This document shows, one piece after another, positions 23,326 through 36,170 of a DNA stretch of 64,000 nt; position 1 is the stretch's first letter, and every line of letters begins with the position of its first letter. The position numbers and the translations under genes were made by a program. Source of the DNA: Valencia hispanica (lineage: Eukaryota; Chordata; Actinopteri; Cyprinodontiformes; Valenciidae); contig OY747709.1 in assembly GCA_963556495.2 (NCBI GenBank), positions 20,083,400 through 20,147,399 of the forward strand, given 5' to 3'. The notes under the pieces are model-generated. The model saw only the letters and a list, made by a program, of their open reading frames with translations, was not told the DNA's origin and searched no databases.

Positions 23326-24791
23326 GAAGGTACAAGATAAGTACATTATTGGTAAACTTCTAGTTTTAAGATAAAGCACAGAACCTTTATGGCCATGGTT
23401 TGTGCGTATTTATTCACTGACCACTTACTCCAGTTTTGCATAAAGACCTCTGTATTAGAGAGTAAAATGTCACACAATCTTTCCCTCACTGATGTAATTA
23501 TGTGGTGTTTAAAACTAGAATTTTGGCTGCCAGAAACCAACAGAACTGGAGAGAAGTTAGAGGTGTTGTTGGACAGAGAGAAGGAGGAAAAAAAGAAATG
23601 ATTTATGAGCAAGCTGTATTATTCTTTCCTTGGTCATTCCTCAGGGTCCTGTCTCTCTCTTCCTTCTTTTACGCTCTTATTTTTCACTTGTTGCTCAGCT
23701 GTTTATATCATCCAACCTTCTCCTTTCCACTGCTTCTCTTCAGCTATAGTGTTGTCATCTCTCCAGTTCAAGTGTTGTTTGACTAACCTATTTAACCATC
23801 TAGCCTTAAGCAGATACTCTTACTGAAATCCACTCTGGAGAAAACTTGCAGTACTTCCATTATGTCACCCATGTGGCACTACAAAATCACTGACAGAGGA
23901 TACATTGCAGAGTCCAGCAATGAGTGGTATTTGAGAGCAGCTGTTATAAAGAGAAAATGATTATAGCATGCAGCAAATTGTCTTGATTCATGATTATATG
24001 GTCTTTACATGAAAAAATGACTGCTCTTAGAGAAGTGACCAAGTTCCACAGTTGGACAAAATGTCTGAGGGTACACTAATGAGTTAGATTTTATTTCATT
24101 TTCGATCCACACAATAAGAAAATAAAAAAAAATAGCCTGAAAATGTTTTTTCCATTATTTTTCTTATCGATTATATGCCAAGAATAAAATCAATATTTTC
24201 TTAGTCACAGAAACCAGAAAATATTAGATTCTTGTTAGCTTGGTTTTTACAGCAACAAAGACTAAATTAATAACAATCACAATATGAAAAGAAATCTTTA
24301 TATTAATTGGTCTCACATAGATACATTGCTTCAGAAATGTTTTTCACCAGGCATTGTTTTTATCTTGGTCAGTGTATACATTGATCTACACTGTGGGTTA
24401 CTAATCAAAATGGTGCTCCATTGGGTGGCAGTGAAGATAAAGTATATTCTATTTAAAACAAAACGTTTCTGAGCCTGGACAAAGCTTAGCTAAGCTAAAG
24501 AGTCTCCCAAAACAGTTTTTAGCTGAAGTTGTTGGCCCTGTTGACCTTTGTTCTTTTAGCCATTTCCTTTTTCTTCTTATATTTGAAGCTTAATCTAAAC
24601 GAACAAGGGCGAAGTTATACATATGTGGAAATTTTCATATTGTGGCTTTTAGCACCAAAATTAGATTGTGCTATTTCCTGCTTGTGTGTCTCCCTAATGG
24701 GACAGGTTGAAATGTGTGTATCATGAGTTTGTATTTGAGTGATGCTCAAAATGTGTTTGTGGAGTTATTCCTTGAATTTCGTGGACTGTCC
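23326..24791. other. No gene recognised
   Basis: Pyrimidine-rich part at 23620-23780, otherwise AT-rich. Overlapping frames of 70-94 codons there reflect low stop density of CT-rich sequence. Confidence 0.4.
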
Positions 24792-24992
24792 TTAAAGAGC
24801 AACTCACTCCCAATTTTTTTTATTTTCCTGATGAACTGTATAAGTGAGTGTCTAGTAGTGCTGTCTACATGTCTGGTCATTGTTTTTGGTATGTTAGTAC
24901 ATTGTAGTTAAAATATAAATTTCCTACCAAAAACCGTCAGTTTTTTAAACCGGAAACGTAGGTGGAGTAAGACCCTGAAAGTTGCTCTTTAA
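24792..24992. mobile_element. TTAA-flanked MITE, piggyBac-like
   Basis: A 193-bp internal sequence begins AGAGCAACT (24796) and ends AGTTGCTCT (24988). TTAA lies directly outside both ends (24792-24795 and 24989-24992), the target duplication used by piggyBac transposases. Including the flanks, 14 bp are perfectly inverted. No coding capacity. The superfamily is inferred only from the TTAA and short terminal repeats. Confidence 0.55.
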
Positions 24993-26630
24993 GAGCTGAG
25001 TCTGTGCCAGTTTAAATAATATTTGCCATTTGAGCCAGTAAAAGTGATTAAATATTCACCCATAGATAGGTCATAATCTTGTAGCTAAGAAAAGCATATA
25101 GTGAAGGTGCAACTTACTAACGAACATTCATTCAAGTATTAGAAGGGGTAAATGTCTTTCAACCGGCATGAATAATTTTGATCCTGTGTTGACTTGAGAA
25201 AATCTGCAATAAATGCAAACTTATTAACCCAGATTTTGTTTTTGAAATTCACTAAAGTAATATGTTGAATCATTGAATCGTACCATATGCTCTGTTCTCC
25301 ATATGTGCTATTGACCTAAAATTTTATGACTGACTTAGCATCTTTAAAACACATTACAGTGTAAGTAACACCAGCTACCAGGAGTCACAAAATCTGAGTT
25401 TTATTTCACCTGGATTACTTCTAAGCTTAGAGATTTTTCTATGCCATTGTTGTTTTTCCAGACAGAGCTTTGTGGCAGGTGTGGTGTGTTTATCCAGATT
25501 TTAGTCAGACTGCAGATAAACCTGTCTGTGAGCGAGAGTAGATGTGTTTTCCATCTGAGGGTTGTGTTGGCCAGGAGCTGCTAGAGGATACATGAGGCAA
25601 AAATAATTAACCACTATGGACACAGGCTGCATTGACAGTTGAGTTTTCTTTAAACTTGTTTTCTTTTCTTGTAATTTCATCAGAACTTGTAGAAGAAGAA
25701 GGTAATGTAAAAAAAACAACAAAAAATAACAGAGATAAGTATCATCTTACTTGGAAAGTTGATCATCATCTGATGGAACAGATGAACAGACAGGAAAATG
25801 AGGGGGTTATCAAGGAAAAAATAAAAGGTATAATCTTTAAAGAACCAAGATTTAGTATGGAATGAGGAGACAGGACACATTTCTGCTATTGGTTTGATGT
25901 ATCTGTGCTTGTGAACTAATGTCAAACTGTGTCTATTATCTTCCCTGCCTTGTGTACACTTCATGGTCCCAGGTTTACTGCCTCATATTTTCCTTTGTGC
26001 TTGCTGAAGCCCTGGCCACATATTCACATTTTTGAAACTCACCACCTATTTTACAGTCTTTCTTCAAACATATGGTAGGAGAACCCATTCAACATCTCTC
26101 TATTATTTCAAATCCTTTACAGTTCCTTGTGTTAGTGCTGACATGTCCCCATATTATATTAAGATTCAACACACTATTTTATTATGCATACATATGTGAG
26201 ATCTAAAAGGTGGCACGCGAGATATGTACACATGCTAATGTGCCTGCACATATTTGTACACGCCTTCTTTTTTCTGGAAGATACAATGGAAACCTTCAGT
26301 TGTTCTAAAGAAATGAAAATCAGCAAGGAATCTCATTTTTTCATATTTTTTATGTATTTCTTAATCAACAAAGTGGTTTTATTCCTTTTTTGTTCAGATG
26401 TAAATTTGTTTTGGCTCTCAATTTTAACTGCTTAAGGAAAAAAAGCTGTGTACCAGTTTGGTGGTTATTCTTTTAATGCTTTTGTCATGTTTGCCTGATA
26501 TAGTTGATGAATTTTCCCTTATTGGGCCAATAAAGGCATATTCTTGTCTATTCTATAGATCCTGGACAGAGTGGACAAACACTCCGGTTACCTTCTTACA
26601 TCCCTTCACTATCTTCTTCAGGGTCTCTCT
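24993..26630. other. No gene recognised
   Basis: No supported gene. Opposed frames at 25632-25865 (+) and 25680-25964 (-) overlap and have no domain; the + frame is Lys/Glu-rich but starts inside a T-rich tract. Confidence 0.4.
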
Positions 26631-27794
26631 GGGGCTTTTTCCACTGAGCTGGTTCCACTGCTAGTTCGGTGCCAGAGCCTGACTTCACACCAGTTCTTTG
26701 GTTTTCCACTGCCAAAGCACCTGTTTCTTTGTTCCAAACTGGTGCTCAACCCAGCACTAACTCCTTACTGGACCAGAGATAGTGCTTGCTAAGAACTGCT
26801 TTCTCCCCTGTCCACAAGGTGATGCAACCAAGGTGTGGGGGTGGGATTACTAAAGTTTACCATAGCGAAGTGAAACACACGACCACATTTTTCATTTGTT
26901 ACAATGGAAGCTAGAAATAAGCAGAGTTGGACAAAAGCAGCACTTATAGGGACTTAATGAACTCCTCTATTGTTAAAATCTCTCTCTGTTTGCACGCTTT
27001 TGGTACGTGTTAACACTTTAGATGACGTTATGACACAGCACCGACTAGACCCTGTGTCAGTGGAAAAGGAACCAGTTCTTTAATAGGCCTTTTCCATTGC
27101 AAAGAACCGAAAGCCTGTTCGGAGCTGGAACTGGGGTTGATGCTGGAGCCAGAGCTTTCACAAAACCTCCTTCGTTTTCCATAACAAGGAGCCAACTTGG
27201 AGCCACCGTGAGCTATGGCGTTCCGTCATTGAAGCGTCACTTCAGAAATCACGCGGGAAGCCGCTCGCCGGAAATAAAGCAGACGCAGAAGAAGAAAAAC
27301 CATAACAACAAAGATGGATGACCTCATCGGAGTGCAGATGCTAATCGTTGCTTTACAAGCATTTGTTGCGATACAGCGGCAAAAGGCATTGCTGTTGCAG
27401 TTACTGTCGACAAGGCAACGTCGTAGTAGGCGACGTAGTCTTGATGCTATCCATGTTTTCAACAACAACAAAAAAAAACATTCCCAGCAGTCTGGATTTG
27501 AATATGGCGGCCCTCTATTGTGTAGGCTGTAAATCCCTCCCGCTTCCCCCATGACGAAGTGAGTGCTTGGATTGCTCCGCTTTGGCCCCCCACAAGAGTG
27601 GTAGCACCCGTTTCTGACTCTCGGAGCTGGTGCTCGCAGGGAATCGAAAACAAAAACACCGGAGCTTAGTCAGCACGGGAGCCACAGGAGCTCCAGCTCC
27701 GCCTCAGTGGAAAAGGGCTATGAAAGAACCAACTAAGCACTGGTTCTGGCACCAACATAGAACAAGCACCGGTTTCTTTTAGGTGGAAAAGCCC
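26631..27794. mobile_element. Outer terminal-inverted-repeat element (gggcttttccac family)
   Basis: Starts 'ggggctttttccactgagc' and ends '...ttttaggtggaaaagccc', so the ends are inverted repeats. The similarity continues inward for about 70 bp through 'ggtgccagagcc' on the left and the inverse of 'ggtgccagaacc' on the right. A second element of the same general type sits inside at 27086-27717. The superfamily (PIF/Harbinger or hAT) is not settled because no clear target duplication is seen. Confidence 0.5.
27086..27717 (+). mobile_element. Inner element with 'ggccttttccattg' ends, nested in the outer one
   Basis: Left end 'aggccttttccattgcaaag', right end 'ctcagtggaaaagggct', again inverted. 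The core is clearly GC- and CpG-richer than the surroundings and holds a 72-codon + frame at 27314-27532 starting MDDLIGVQMLIVALQAF and continuing into an Arg-rich run (RQRRSRRRS). That start resembles the N-terminal exon region of Harbinger-type ORFs in fish, but the nuclease itself is absent, so the class call is tentative. Confidence 0.45.
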
Positions 27795-27870
27795 TGTCGG
27801 TCTGCAATGCTGCAGCAACAACATTAACATGTTGAGAATATTTTCTGTGTAAACTACTGCTATGGAAATC

Positions 27871-27900
27871 ATCCTTATACTATCTGTATAGTATAAGGAT
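27871..27900. repeat. Perfect hairpin 1
   Basis: Two 13-bp arms (27871-27883, 27888-27900) with perfect complementarity around a CTGT loop. Confidence 0.85.
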
Positions 27901-27911
27901 GAGGGTAGTAG

Positions 27912-27947
27912 AAGAATCCAGTCATGACTGTTCATGACTGGATTCTT
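27912..27947. repeat. Perfect hairpin 2
   Basis: Two 16-bp arms (27912-27927, 27932-27947), perfectly complementary around the same CTGT loop as hairpin 1, which is 11 bp away. Confidence 0.85.
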
Positions 27948-30459
27948 TCGAAATAGACGACAGTCGGTTCTTTTCTGAGTCCCTCTTGAGTTGATCTGTT
28001 GGCAGCCACCTTTTGAAGTTGGCTAATTTTAGCCACCTGTTTTTTAAACTTTTTATTTTGATTAGTAGACACAGATCACAACCAGGTCAAAGGAAATCCA
28101 GGTTAGACTAGTTTAAAGGATATTGTTGTGTCTCAGTGACAGTCCATCACTCACCAGAAAATACTTTTTAAATAACTACAGTATATATGCCTAGACGTTA
28201 ATAGGATTATTGACAGCAAAAGAAAAATTACTCCAGAAAGTTTTTAACAGCACATCTAATAGTTGGCACAATCTGTTTTACATGACACTTTCATTTCATA
28301 TGTTTTCTTTGAAACTGTTTATTCCAGCTCCTTGAATTTGAATTCTTTCAGTAGATAATCCCAACAGATTTTGGTTTTTGACTGAGTGGAATTTCAGATG
28401 GAAAACTGAGAGTTTGGATCCCATTAATAACAAAAAGACACTTTAAAACAAGAAAATATTTAAGTATGACAGAACGTATTATATAGATTCAAATATGGCA
28501 AATGGTAAAAACATAAACGCTAAAGGGGAAAGTGAGGATAAAAAGGCACTGACCCAAGCAGAGGAACGTGCAATGAGACAGAGAGCAGGACAGAGTGAGT
28601 ATCAGAGGGAGAATCCCACTAATGATGAACAGATGTACAAGCTGCACAAGTCTCAGTTCAGTTTTATGCTGAGAACAGTCAACTGTGTGCACGCACACAA
28701 GGAAAACCTAATTGAACTAGGGATCATTTTTGTTTTAGCACTGAGCTTCTTCAACAGGAGAAGCCTGTTGGGACTTCAAATAAGGTTACTTCTTTACTGT
28801 GAAAAAATGTTATGAAGTCTAATTCAAACTATGATTTCTATAATGAGTGAACTTTCCAAGGATATCAACTAGTTATTTTATTCAAAGTCGAGTAAATAAT
28901 AGATCCATGATTGTTTTCCTAACCAAGTCATGCTTGGTTTATTTTAGCACTATTAGACTATTAGACTATTTACTACTTCATATTTCAACTAAATGTAAGA
29001 TAGAAAAAGGTTTGTGGTGAGCTGATGAAGTTAGCTGAACGTCAAGAGGCTCAGGGGTGGCTGGAGGACATAGAAACTTCATTCATAAAAAATTTACATG
29101 AGCAGTATTAATGAGCAGTCATTTTATTCTTATAATGCTCATAAAATATAATATGGAGGAATAAGGAGGAATAAATATTTGAAAATCATGTGTTATGTGA
29201 ATTTAAACTTGAGAAAATTATTAGATTTCATGGAACATAAAGCCCTTACACATCTTTGAATTATGTGTACTGCTTTTAATGCACTCCTATTCTGAATAGT
29301 GCAGCATACTAAGATCAAAGGTGTGGAATTCAGTGATCTGCTGTGTCATGGTTGGGTACATGACCTGTGTGTAAAGTCACAGTCTTGATTTTTTTTGTAG
29401 TAAAGGAAGAATAGTGCGAGAATAAGAAATGATGTTTTTGGATCTTTGCTACAATGTTTAAGTTGCAGTTGCATGAATTCCTTAACAGTGGTGTCTATTG
29501 TTGATATAAACAATGTTTTTAGAACTGTGACGCTCCTGAAGCAAAAATCTTTCCTTAATATTCTGAATGAATAGGAAGGTGTATGGGTATGTCCTTCTCC
29601 TATGATATCATGTCTTCTGGTGTGATGAGGTGACAATGATGGTAGTTATTAACCTTTATTTGTCACCCTGTAAAGACAATTTGCATGGGCTTGGTAGTTT
29701 ATGCTGTACAGGTCAACATTTCTGAATATCCACCCACCACCCCTTTGGCATGCATAAAACATATCTTACACTCAGGTTTTATGTAGATTTTAAACTCAAA
29801 GTCTAAATTTCTTGATTCACATGAACATTCGCTCTACTGATCTCAAAAACTTCACTTGATATGAAATTATTAAACACTGATATTTTTTCTGTGTATAAAT
29901 GATACTAAATCTATTTTTTCCAACAAATTTTGTTGAGAGTTTGGTTTAGTTTGTTGCCAGCTGTTTGTAATAAACATAATGAATTTATCTTTTTTTTAAA
30001 CTTTAATTGGTTCATTTACATTTTCTTCTAATCACTAGATGGGCCTTTACTGAAAAGTACCAGGCCTTTTCCAGTTTCCAACTTTCTAGACAGTTTTTTC
30101 TTTCCAAACCATCTGGCATTAAAGATTAGATGGTGACCCAAGCTGGAGTTCAAAGGAAAACAAAACTGAAGTTACATAAGGAGGCAGTTAACCTGCTTAC
30201 TATTTTCAAAAAGGGGCACTGCTGTAATGTATGTAAAAATAAAAGCAGATGATGTCTCACCGTGTAGGGAATGCTTCCCAGTACTGCTTTTTGAAGTTCA
30301 AGTACAAATTTATTGATAATAATTTATAATTATATAAGTCTTACAAATTAGTTATCTTATTTTGAAAACTTTATGGAGTAGTTTTTAATTTAAACCTCAT
30401 TGTGGTCCGTTTTATGCTAGTGCTCAAAGGGAAAAACTATTATGTTATATATATTTTTT
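27948..30459. other. No gene recognised
   Basis: About 2.5 kb without a supported gene. A 106-codon + frame at 28495-28815 starts MANGKNINAKGESEDKKAL, hydrophilic then hydrophobic near its end. It has an AGTGAGT donor-like site at about 28595 but no recognised domain, so I leave it uncalled. Confidence 0.35.
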
Positions 30460-31345
30460 TTACACAGAATTTTCAACCCTCACAGGTTACTTCTGTTTTA
30501 GCTTTGTTGTAACACTCTTTAAGATGAACAAATTGTAAGATTACACAAAAACAACCACAGTAATGACAAAATACAGTTCTCCAATGACTAATTTATTTAT
30601 TAAGGTAAAAAGCTTCCAAAACCAACCTCACTATATGGAAAAAAGCAATTGGCATCATCTTATATAATGATTTAACTCTGAATAATCAAATTTCTTAGAA
30701 AGATTAGTTCACTTTCCCCAGAATAATGGTAACATGATGACTGGGGATGCTTTCCCTGCTTCAGGAACTGGATGTCTTGATGTAATCGAATTAAAGATTC
30801 TGCTCTCTAGCAGAAATGTCCAAAAAATAAGTTCCTGATTTAAAGTTCCATTAAAATGCTCCAAAGCTGACCAGCAAGTCCATCTTAAAAAGTCTGCCTT
30901 AAAAAACAACCCAAATCTGGATTGGAATCTGATTGGGATACTGTAGCATGACCTTTAGCATAGTCTTCTTGCTTGAAAACCTTCTAGCTGAATTAAAACA
31001 ATTTTGCAAAGAAGGCTGGGCCAAAATCCCTCCAAAGTGAGGTGAACAATTCAGAAGATTTCCTGAATTTCCAGTTATTGCAAATACTTCATGACAGTGA
31101 TTAGTCCCAAGGGTGGTGTCACCAGTAACTAGGTTTTTTTTTTCTTTACAAAGGGCCAGACTGGTTTGGATATCCCTTTTTACCCGAATGAATGAAATTC
31201 TTATTTAAAATCAAAAAATTTTTTGTATTTACTCAGGTTACGTTTACGTTTATCAATGTTGGTATAATAATGTGAAGCATGTAAATGTGACAAAAAAGTA
31301 AAAATTAAAAAAAATTCTGCAAGGAGTGAAATACTATTTTATTGC
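30460..31345 (+). mobile_element. Decayed Tc1-like copy (family B)
   Basis: Left end shares 'aatttatttattaagg' and following text with 16240-16660 and 21135-21235. The interior (30720-31120) follows transposase order: 'ctgcttcaggaactgga', 'gaccagcaagtccatctta', 'agcatgaccttta' and 'ctgaattaaaacaattttgcaaaga'. The right end has 'tttacaaagggccagactgg'. Stops and deletions in every frame. Confidence 0.7.
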
Positions 31346-34300
31346 ACTGTAAATTTATATTTGTATATGTCTTTAACTTTTTGCACGGTTGAAAATATTT
31401 GTTTGATGTCTGTTTTACATGTGAGTATTTCTTTCTGTACAAATGAACAGTGTGTAACAATGGGTCTGGAAATAAACCCTTGTTTTGGTGTATTTAGTAG
31501 GGCAGTTGGACTGTGTGGTTTTATAATGCATGTAAGAAAAATTATCTTCCCAAAGGAGTGCGATGGTATAAATGAGCTTGGGACTTTCTTTTGAAAAAGG
31601 GGAACTTTGGTTATTCTACCATTTGGTATGGCAATTTAAGTACCACAGGAAAGGCATTATGATTATATCACTGTGTGGATCTAGCCACATTGACAGCGCA
31701 TTGTGCCCTTTTCTCACTATAACCCATAGAAATTAGGAGGAAGTCTAAGGTAAAGGGAAGTTAGGTTTATTGTCTACCATAAAAAAACAGATGCATCAAA
31801 AAGCAAAGCTTTTGTCTTTGTTATGGGAGAAAGTAAAGTTAATTCTAGAGAAGAGTGATCTAAAAAGGCTGGAAGTTTACTTTGTATAGAACAAAGCCAC
31901 TTGAATAGACATGTTGTGCAATTTATCGCTGTAAGAGCAAAGACTTAAGAGAAAACTGAGTGTGTGTGGCTTTGCTGATGTTTACACAGCATTAAAGTGG
32001 TTTTACCCTGTCAGGGACACTGTGTGTGTACAGTGTTCTCCATGTGCTTAATCTTAGAGCAGATGTTCTGTACTGTACTCTGTCTTGATAACCGGCTTCA
32101 AAATTAATTGCTTGTTTCTGAATATTGTTTCCTAATCCTGCAGTAATTATCTTTTAGATGTTTTTACTTTGCCAAACATATTTATTTTGGAATTCAGATG
32201 TAGATTTATATATTTTTTCTGTTGCCAGAGGCATAACCCTACATCTAGCGCAACAAAACAAGATGAGGAAAAAAAGATTTGGTTCACAAGAACAAGATAA
32301 GATGAGATCTTATCAACAGTTTTGGAAAAACTAAGAATCAGGAACTTTTTTTCATTTTCCTAAATACAAAAACTTTTTCCAAATCACAAAGTTTTTAAAA
32401 TAGAATCTACAACCAGTCCAGAATATACAAGTTGAGGTTTGACCTGTCCACATAGTTTTTATGCTTGTCTAATTCTAATGTGGGGAGTACATAACAAAAG
32501 TTTAGAAAACGCTGTTTTGTGTTTCTTCAAACGGAAAAGTGTTAAACTTTGCTTTACAATTTCAACGTTTCTGGTTAAGAGAATTATTATTAGTATTATT
32601 GTTATTTTTGGTCCCAGAGATGATCAAATGCAATTCAGCTTTTCAGTTCAAGCACAACGGGGTGTCCCAAAGTCTTTAGCGAGTTGTCATAGTCTTACAG
32701 TGCCCAAAAAATAGTTCGTTCATCATCTGCTGCCTCTTTTTCTTTTTTTCTTTTTTTCTTTTTTTTACTCTGTATTAAAAATGTTGCCACATAATTTAAA
32801 AATGGTCTTGGGAATTTATTGGCTATTATTTAGTATTTTCTAAACATTCTATTTCATTATTTCACTGTAGTACAGTGTAAAGATTGTACAAAGGAAAAAT
32901 AGCCTGTATCTATGAGCAGAAAGCCAAGTAAACTTGAAATAAAAAAAATTACATTCTGTCTCTCTTTATCATATTGTTTCGATGTTTCTGGATTTCCTAT
33001 TTTGGCAGCAGCTCCCCCCTGAAACACTTTTTTTATTTAACCGAATTTGTCTCAATTAATCCCTCATTTAATACGGCTCTTCTTCTTCCTCCAGGTTTTT
33101 TTTCCCCCCCAATTCTCAGTTTCAACTGCTTTGTTTTTTCCGCCCATTGACACGTTGGCTCTGAAAAGAGAGAGAGGGAGAAAGTGGAGGGGCTTTAACG
33201 AGAAAAAGATGTGGGACCAAAAGGAAGGAAATGACAGTTTGGTCAAGAAAGCTCACATCAGTTGACTTACTAGCTTTATGCTCAAACAGGATGAAAGAGA
33301 CCTGAAGACACAGGCTGTGGTGTACAGAAATCTTTTGTTTAAATGTTGGGTTTAGAAAATACTGTCACAGCTCCAAACCTGGATAATTGCTGATTTCCTA
33401 TGCAAATCTTATAAAGACTGAAACTATTTAAAATAGAGGAACGCTGCTGGTTATTGCCTGTGATCCCTTGATAAATCCACCTGTTGGGCAGCTGTGACAT
33501 CTTGAGTTGATGTCCTTCTCCAATTTCTTTTTTTTCCTGTCAGTGAGTGGCATGAAAATAAAACCGCATATTTCCTCAAGACGATATAGACTCAGGAAGG
33601 TATTTTGATGTGTCACCACATTTCTTTTAGTATGCTTGTGTTTGTTCTTTGTGATTTGAGAGCTATGTTAATGACAGCTGTTGGCTCTGTGATCATGAGG
33701 TGATTTCCCATGTTTCCCTGGAAACCCCAAATCACACTCCGTGTCCTATACTCTTTGTGTGTATGCGTGTGCTTGTGTGCGCGCGTGTGTAACACAAGCA
33801 GACAGACCTCTATTTGCCTTGATTTGGGTCTGGATTAAATATGGACCCAATTGTGCCTTAATGGCCTTGACATTGAGCTGCAATCAGGGTTTAAAGAGCC
33901 TTTAAATTTTAGAGGCATAAAAATCCTAAACATGTCCACTTGTTCTGAATAAATGCTTTATAATAGGTATGTGCTCAGTTTTATTTCAAAAGCAAATTTA
34001 CAGCATTTTTGTTTTAGGATTTAACTGGAAGACAAAGTTGTTTTAGCTCAGCTTTAATGAAAAGAGAGGTACTGCTCTTTAAGTATCTTTTTTTTTCTTC
34101 GAAGCCCCAGCTTTTTTCTGCTGTACATTAAGACTGCAAGCATCAACGCATTTGAATTATTTGGATACTTCTTTTATACTGTTCTTGAAGATAAGGAATA
34201 AATCACAGAGAGATGTGGCGGTACTACATATGAAACTATTTATTGTAAAGTAAGCATACTCCTATGTGCTTGTGCCAGTTGTAAGAGTTTGCCAAAATCT

Positions 34301-34404
34301 GTCTTTTGGTTTTTTCAATCTATTTTTCGCAAAGAAAATCTGGTTTGATCCTGTTCTCTTATGTAGCAATGCAAATAAACCTAAAACAGTTCAGTGATAT
34401 CTAA
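31346..34404. other. No gene recognised; includes a (CTTTTTTT)n tract
   Basis: A pyrimidine tract with 7-8 base periodicity lies at 32733-32766. A GT-rich tract occurs at 33755-33792. No coding region is supported; frames of 60-91 codons have no domain. The 33640-33920 part has higher sequence complexity than its flanks. Confidence 0.4.
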
Positions 34405-35143
34405 TCAAAAGGAGAAAACTGGAGATAGCTACTGCACGAAAGTTTGACAACAATGAATCGATGGTGAGATGCTGGAGGAGGCAGCGGGAAGAACTGGTCA
34501 ATGTAAAAAGACAACAAAAGCTTTCAAAGGACATAAAGACAGTGACGAAGACAACTTCAGTGAGTATAATGAAGAAGGGGAAGATGAAGATAGCAACCAC
34601 AATAACTTTTCTGGTAGGCTAAAGTGTGTTTTATTTTCTAACCTGACAAGTCGTGTTGTGTTGGCGTCGTACTTCCAATAAAATGTATTTTATTTAGAGG
34701 CACAGCTGTTCTCTTCCAGCGGAGAGCAGAGATTTGAGGCTCCTGCGTGAGGGGAGCTGCTAGTGAGCTCCATGACACAGGAAAAGAGTGGAGGTTAGCA
34801 CCACTGGTCGGAGGGTGCATAGACGCTTCATGTCGGATCAACCCCAAAATTTAAATTAAGTTGTTCCTGGTCCCATTGCTGACATTTCCTGAAAATTCTA
34901 TCAAAATCCATTCATAACCTTTTGAGTCATGTTGCCAACAGACAGAAAGACAAACGAAAAGACAGCCACTAAAACAATACAAAAATATTCAGTGTAGCAT
35001 CTTTCTATGTAAACATCTCATGTTACAACATGAAAACATGCGGCTTATATTCAGGTGCGCCCTATATATGTACAAATTTATTTATTTTTATTTAGCAGGT
35101 GCTGCTAATATCCAGGTGCACTCAATAGTCCAAAAAATATGGT
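34405..35143 (+). mobile_element. Tigger/pogo-like transposon fragment (copy 1)
   Basis: The + strand at about 34423-34505 encodes IATARKFDNNESMVRCWRRQ followed by REELV, the second half of a pogo/CENP-B type DNA-binding helix-turn-helix. A frameshift then leads to an acidic tail (SDEDNFSEYNEEGEDEDS). Downstream non-coding sequence ends in 'gtgcactcaatagtcc', the inverse of the left end of copy 2 at 60630-61592. The left end is missing, and so is the DDE catalytic domain. Confidence 0.65.
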
Positions 35144-36170
35144 AATTGTTTACTGTAGGTCAGCTGTAAGCTACACCCGGTTAACAGTTCTGTTGTCCAG
35201 CATCCACCCCCAAGCACACCACATTCTGTGCATATTCTCTTGGTCAGCTCAAGTAGTCAGCTGCATCCTCAGCAGTTGGTCCTGCAGGTCATCGAACAAA
35301 AAAGAACAGCTGAGCATCTTGGATTGCACATGCTGAGGAAAATTATCAGAAACACACATCGGATGTGGAATCTAAGGAGTACAACAATGTGTATGTTTCA
35401 AACATGTAAGCACAGAGTAAACCATGATGATCTTTGCATTACTTAACACAAAACACATTACAAAGAAAATCATGAAAACCAGAACTAGCTACAAAAAGGA
35501 AAAACCAAAGACAGAGTCTGGAAATAAAATTAGAACAAAAAATATCAGTTTAACAATAAATAGACAAAACAGTAAACCATGACAGGTGCAGCATTTTATA
35601 TAGTTCTGTGGCCCCATTTGCTTATTTGCAGAGACAAACCGTTTCCGCTGTCACACTTTGAGACAGTCACCGTTGATTTTCTGATGAAATCATAAGTCTC
35701 TTCCATTAAAGTTTTTTATTTATTTATTTTTTTAAGTGTTTTAAATGATGCTTGCCAGACCACCGATTAATGATTTGGAACAACAACCAATAATATGAGT
35801 CCTTCACATTGATCATCAGTTGCATGATGCAAGTTTGTGTATTCGATTACTGACATCTTTTAACCTGTTGGGTATTTGAAAAAAAAGGCCTTGTGATGGC
35901 AAGACCAGTGAAGAATCTCACAGCTGCTGCTGGAAAGCCAGCAAGTCCACTGAGATGAGAAATTCTTGAGGTATTTAGGAGTAAAAGTAACCTTGAAAAG
36001 ATGTTACAGTCTCAGAGGAAGTGGACAGATAACTTAAATAACTTTACAAGTATCACTTATTTCCTTTCACTTTTGGCCTCAAGCCTGGACTATGATTTAC
36101 ATCATAAACTTACTGGAGGCCAGAACGAGAAATCATTTCACCGATTGAGCCATTTTTGAACATCAACATG
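35144..36170. other. No gene recognised
   Basis: AT-rich. The segment 35880-36160 is somewhat higher in complexity and may be eroded repeat, but I could not place it. Confidence 0.35.

Noticed and set aside
23502..23826. Overlapping hydrophobic + frames
   Set aside because: CT-rich DNA gives Leu/Phe/Ser-rich translations in all frames; no start context or domain.
28495..28815. 106-codon + frame starting MANGKNINAKGESEDKKAL
   Set aside because: Hydrophilic start and a donor-like site are suggestive, but no domain is recognised and no second exon can be proposed.
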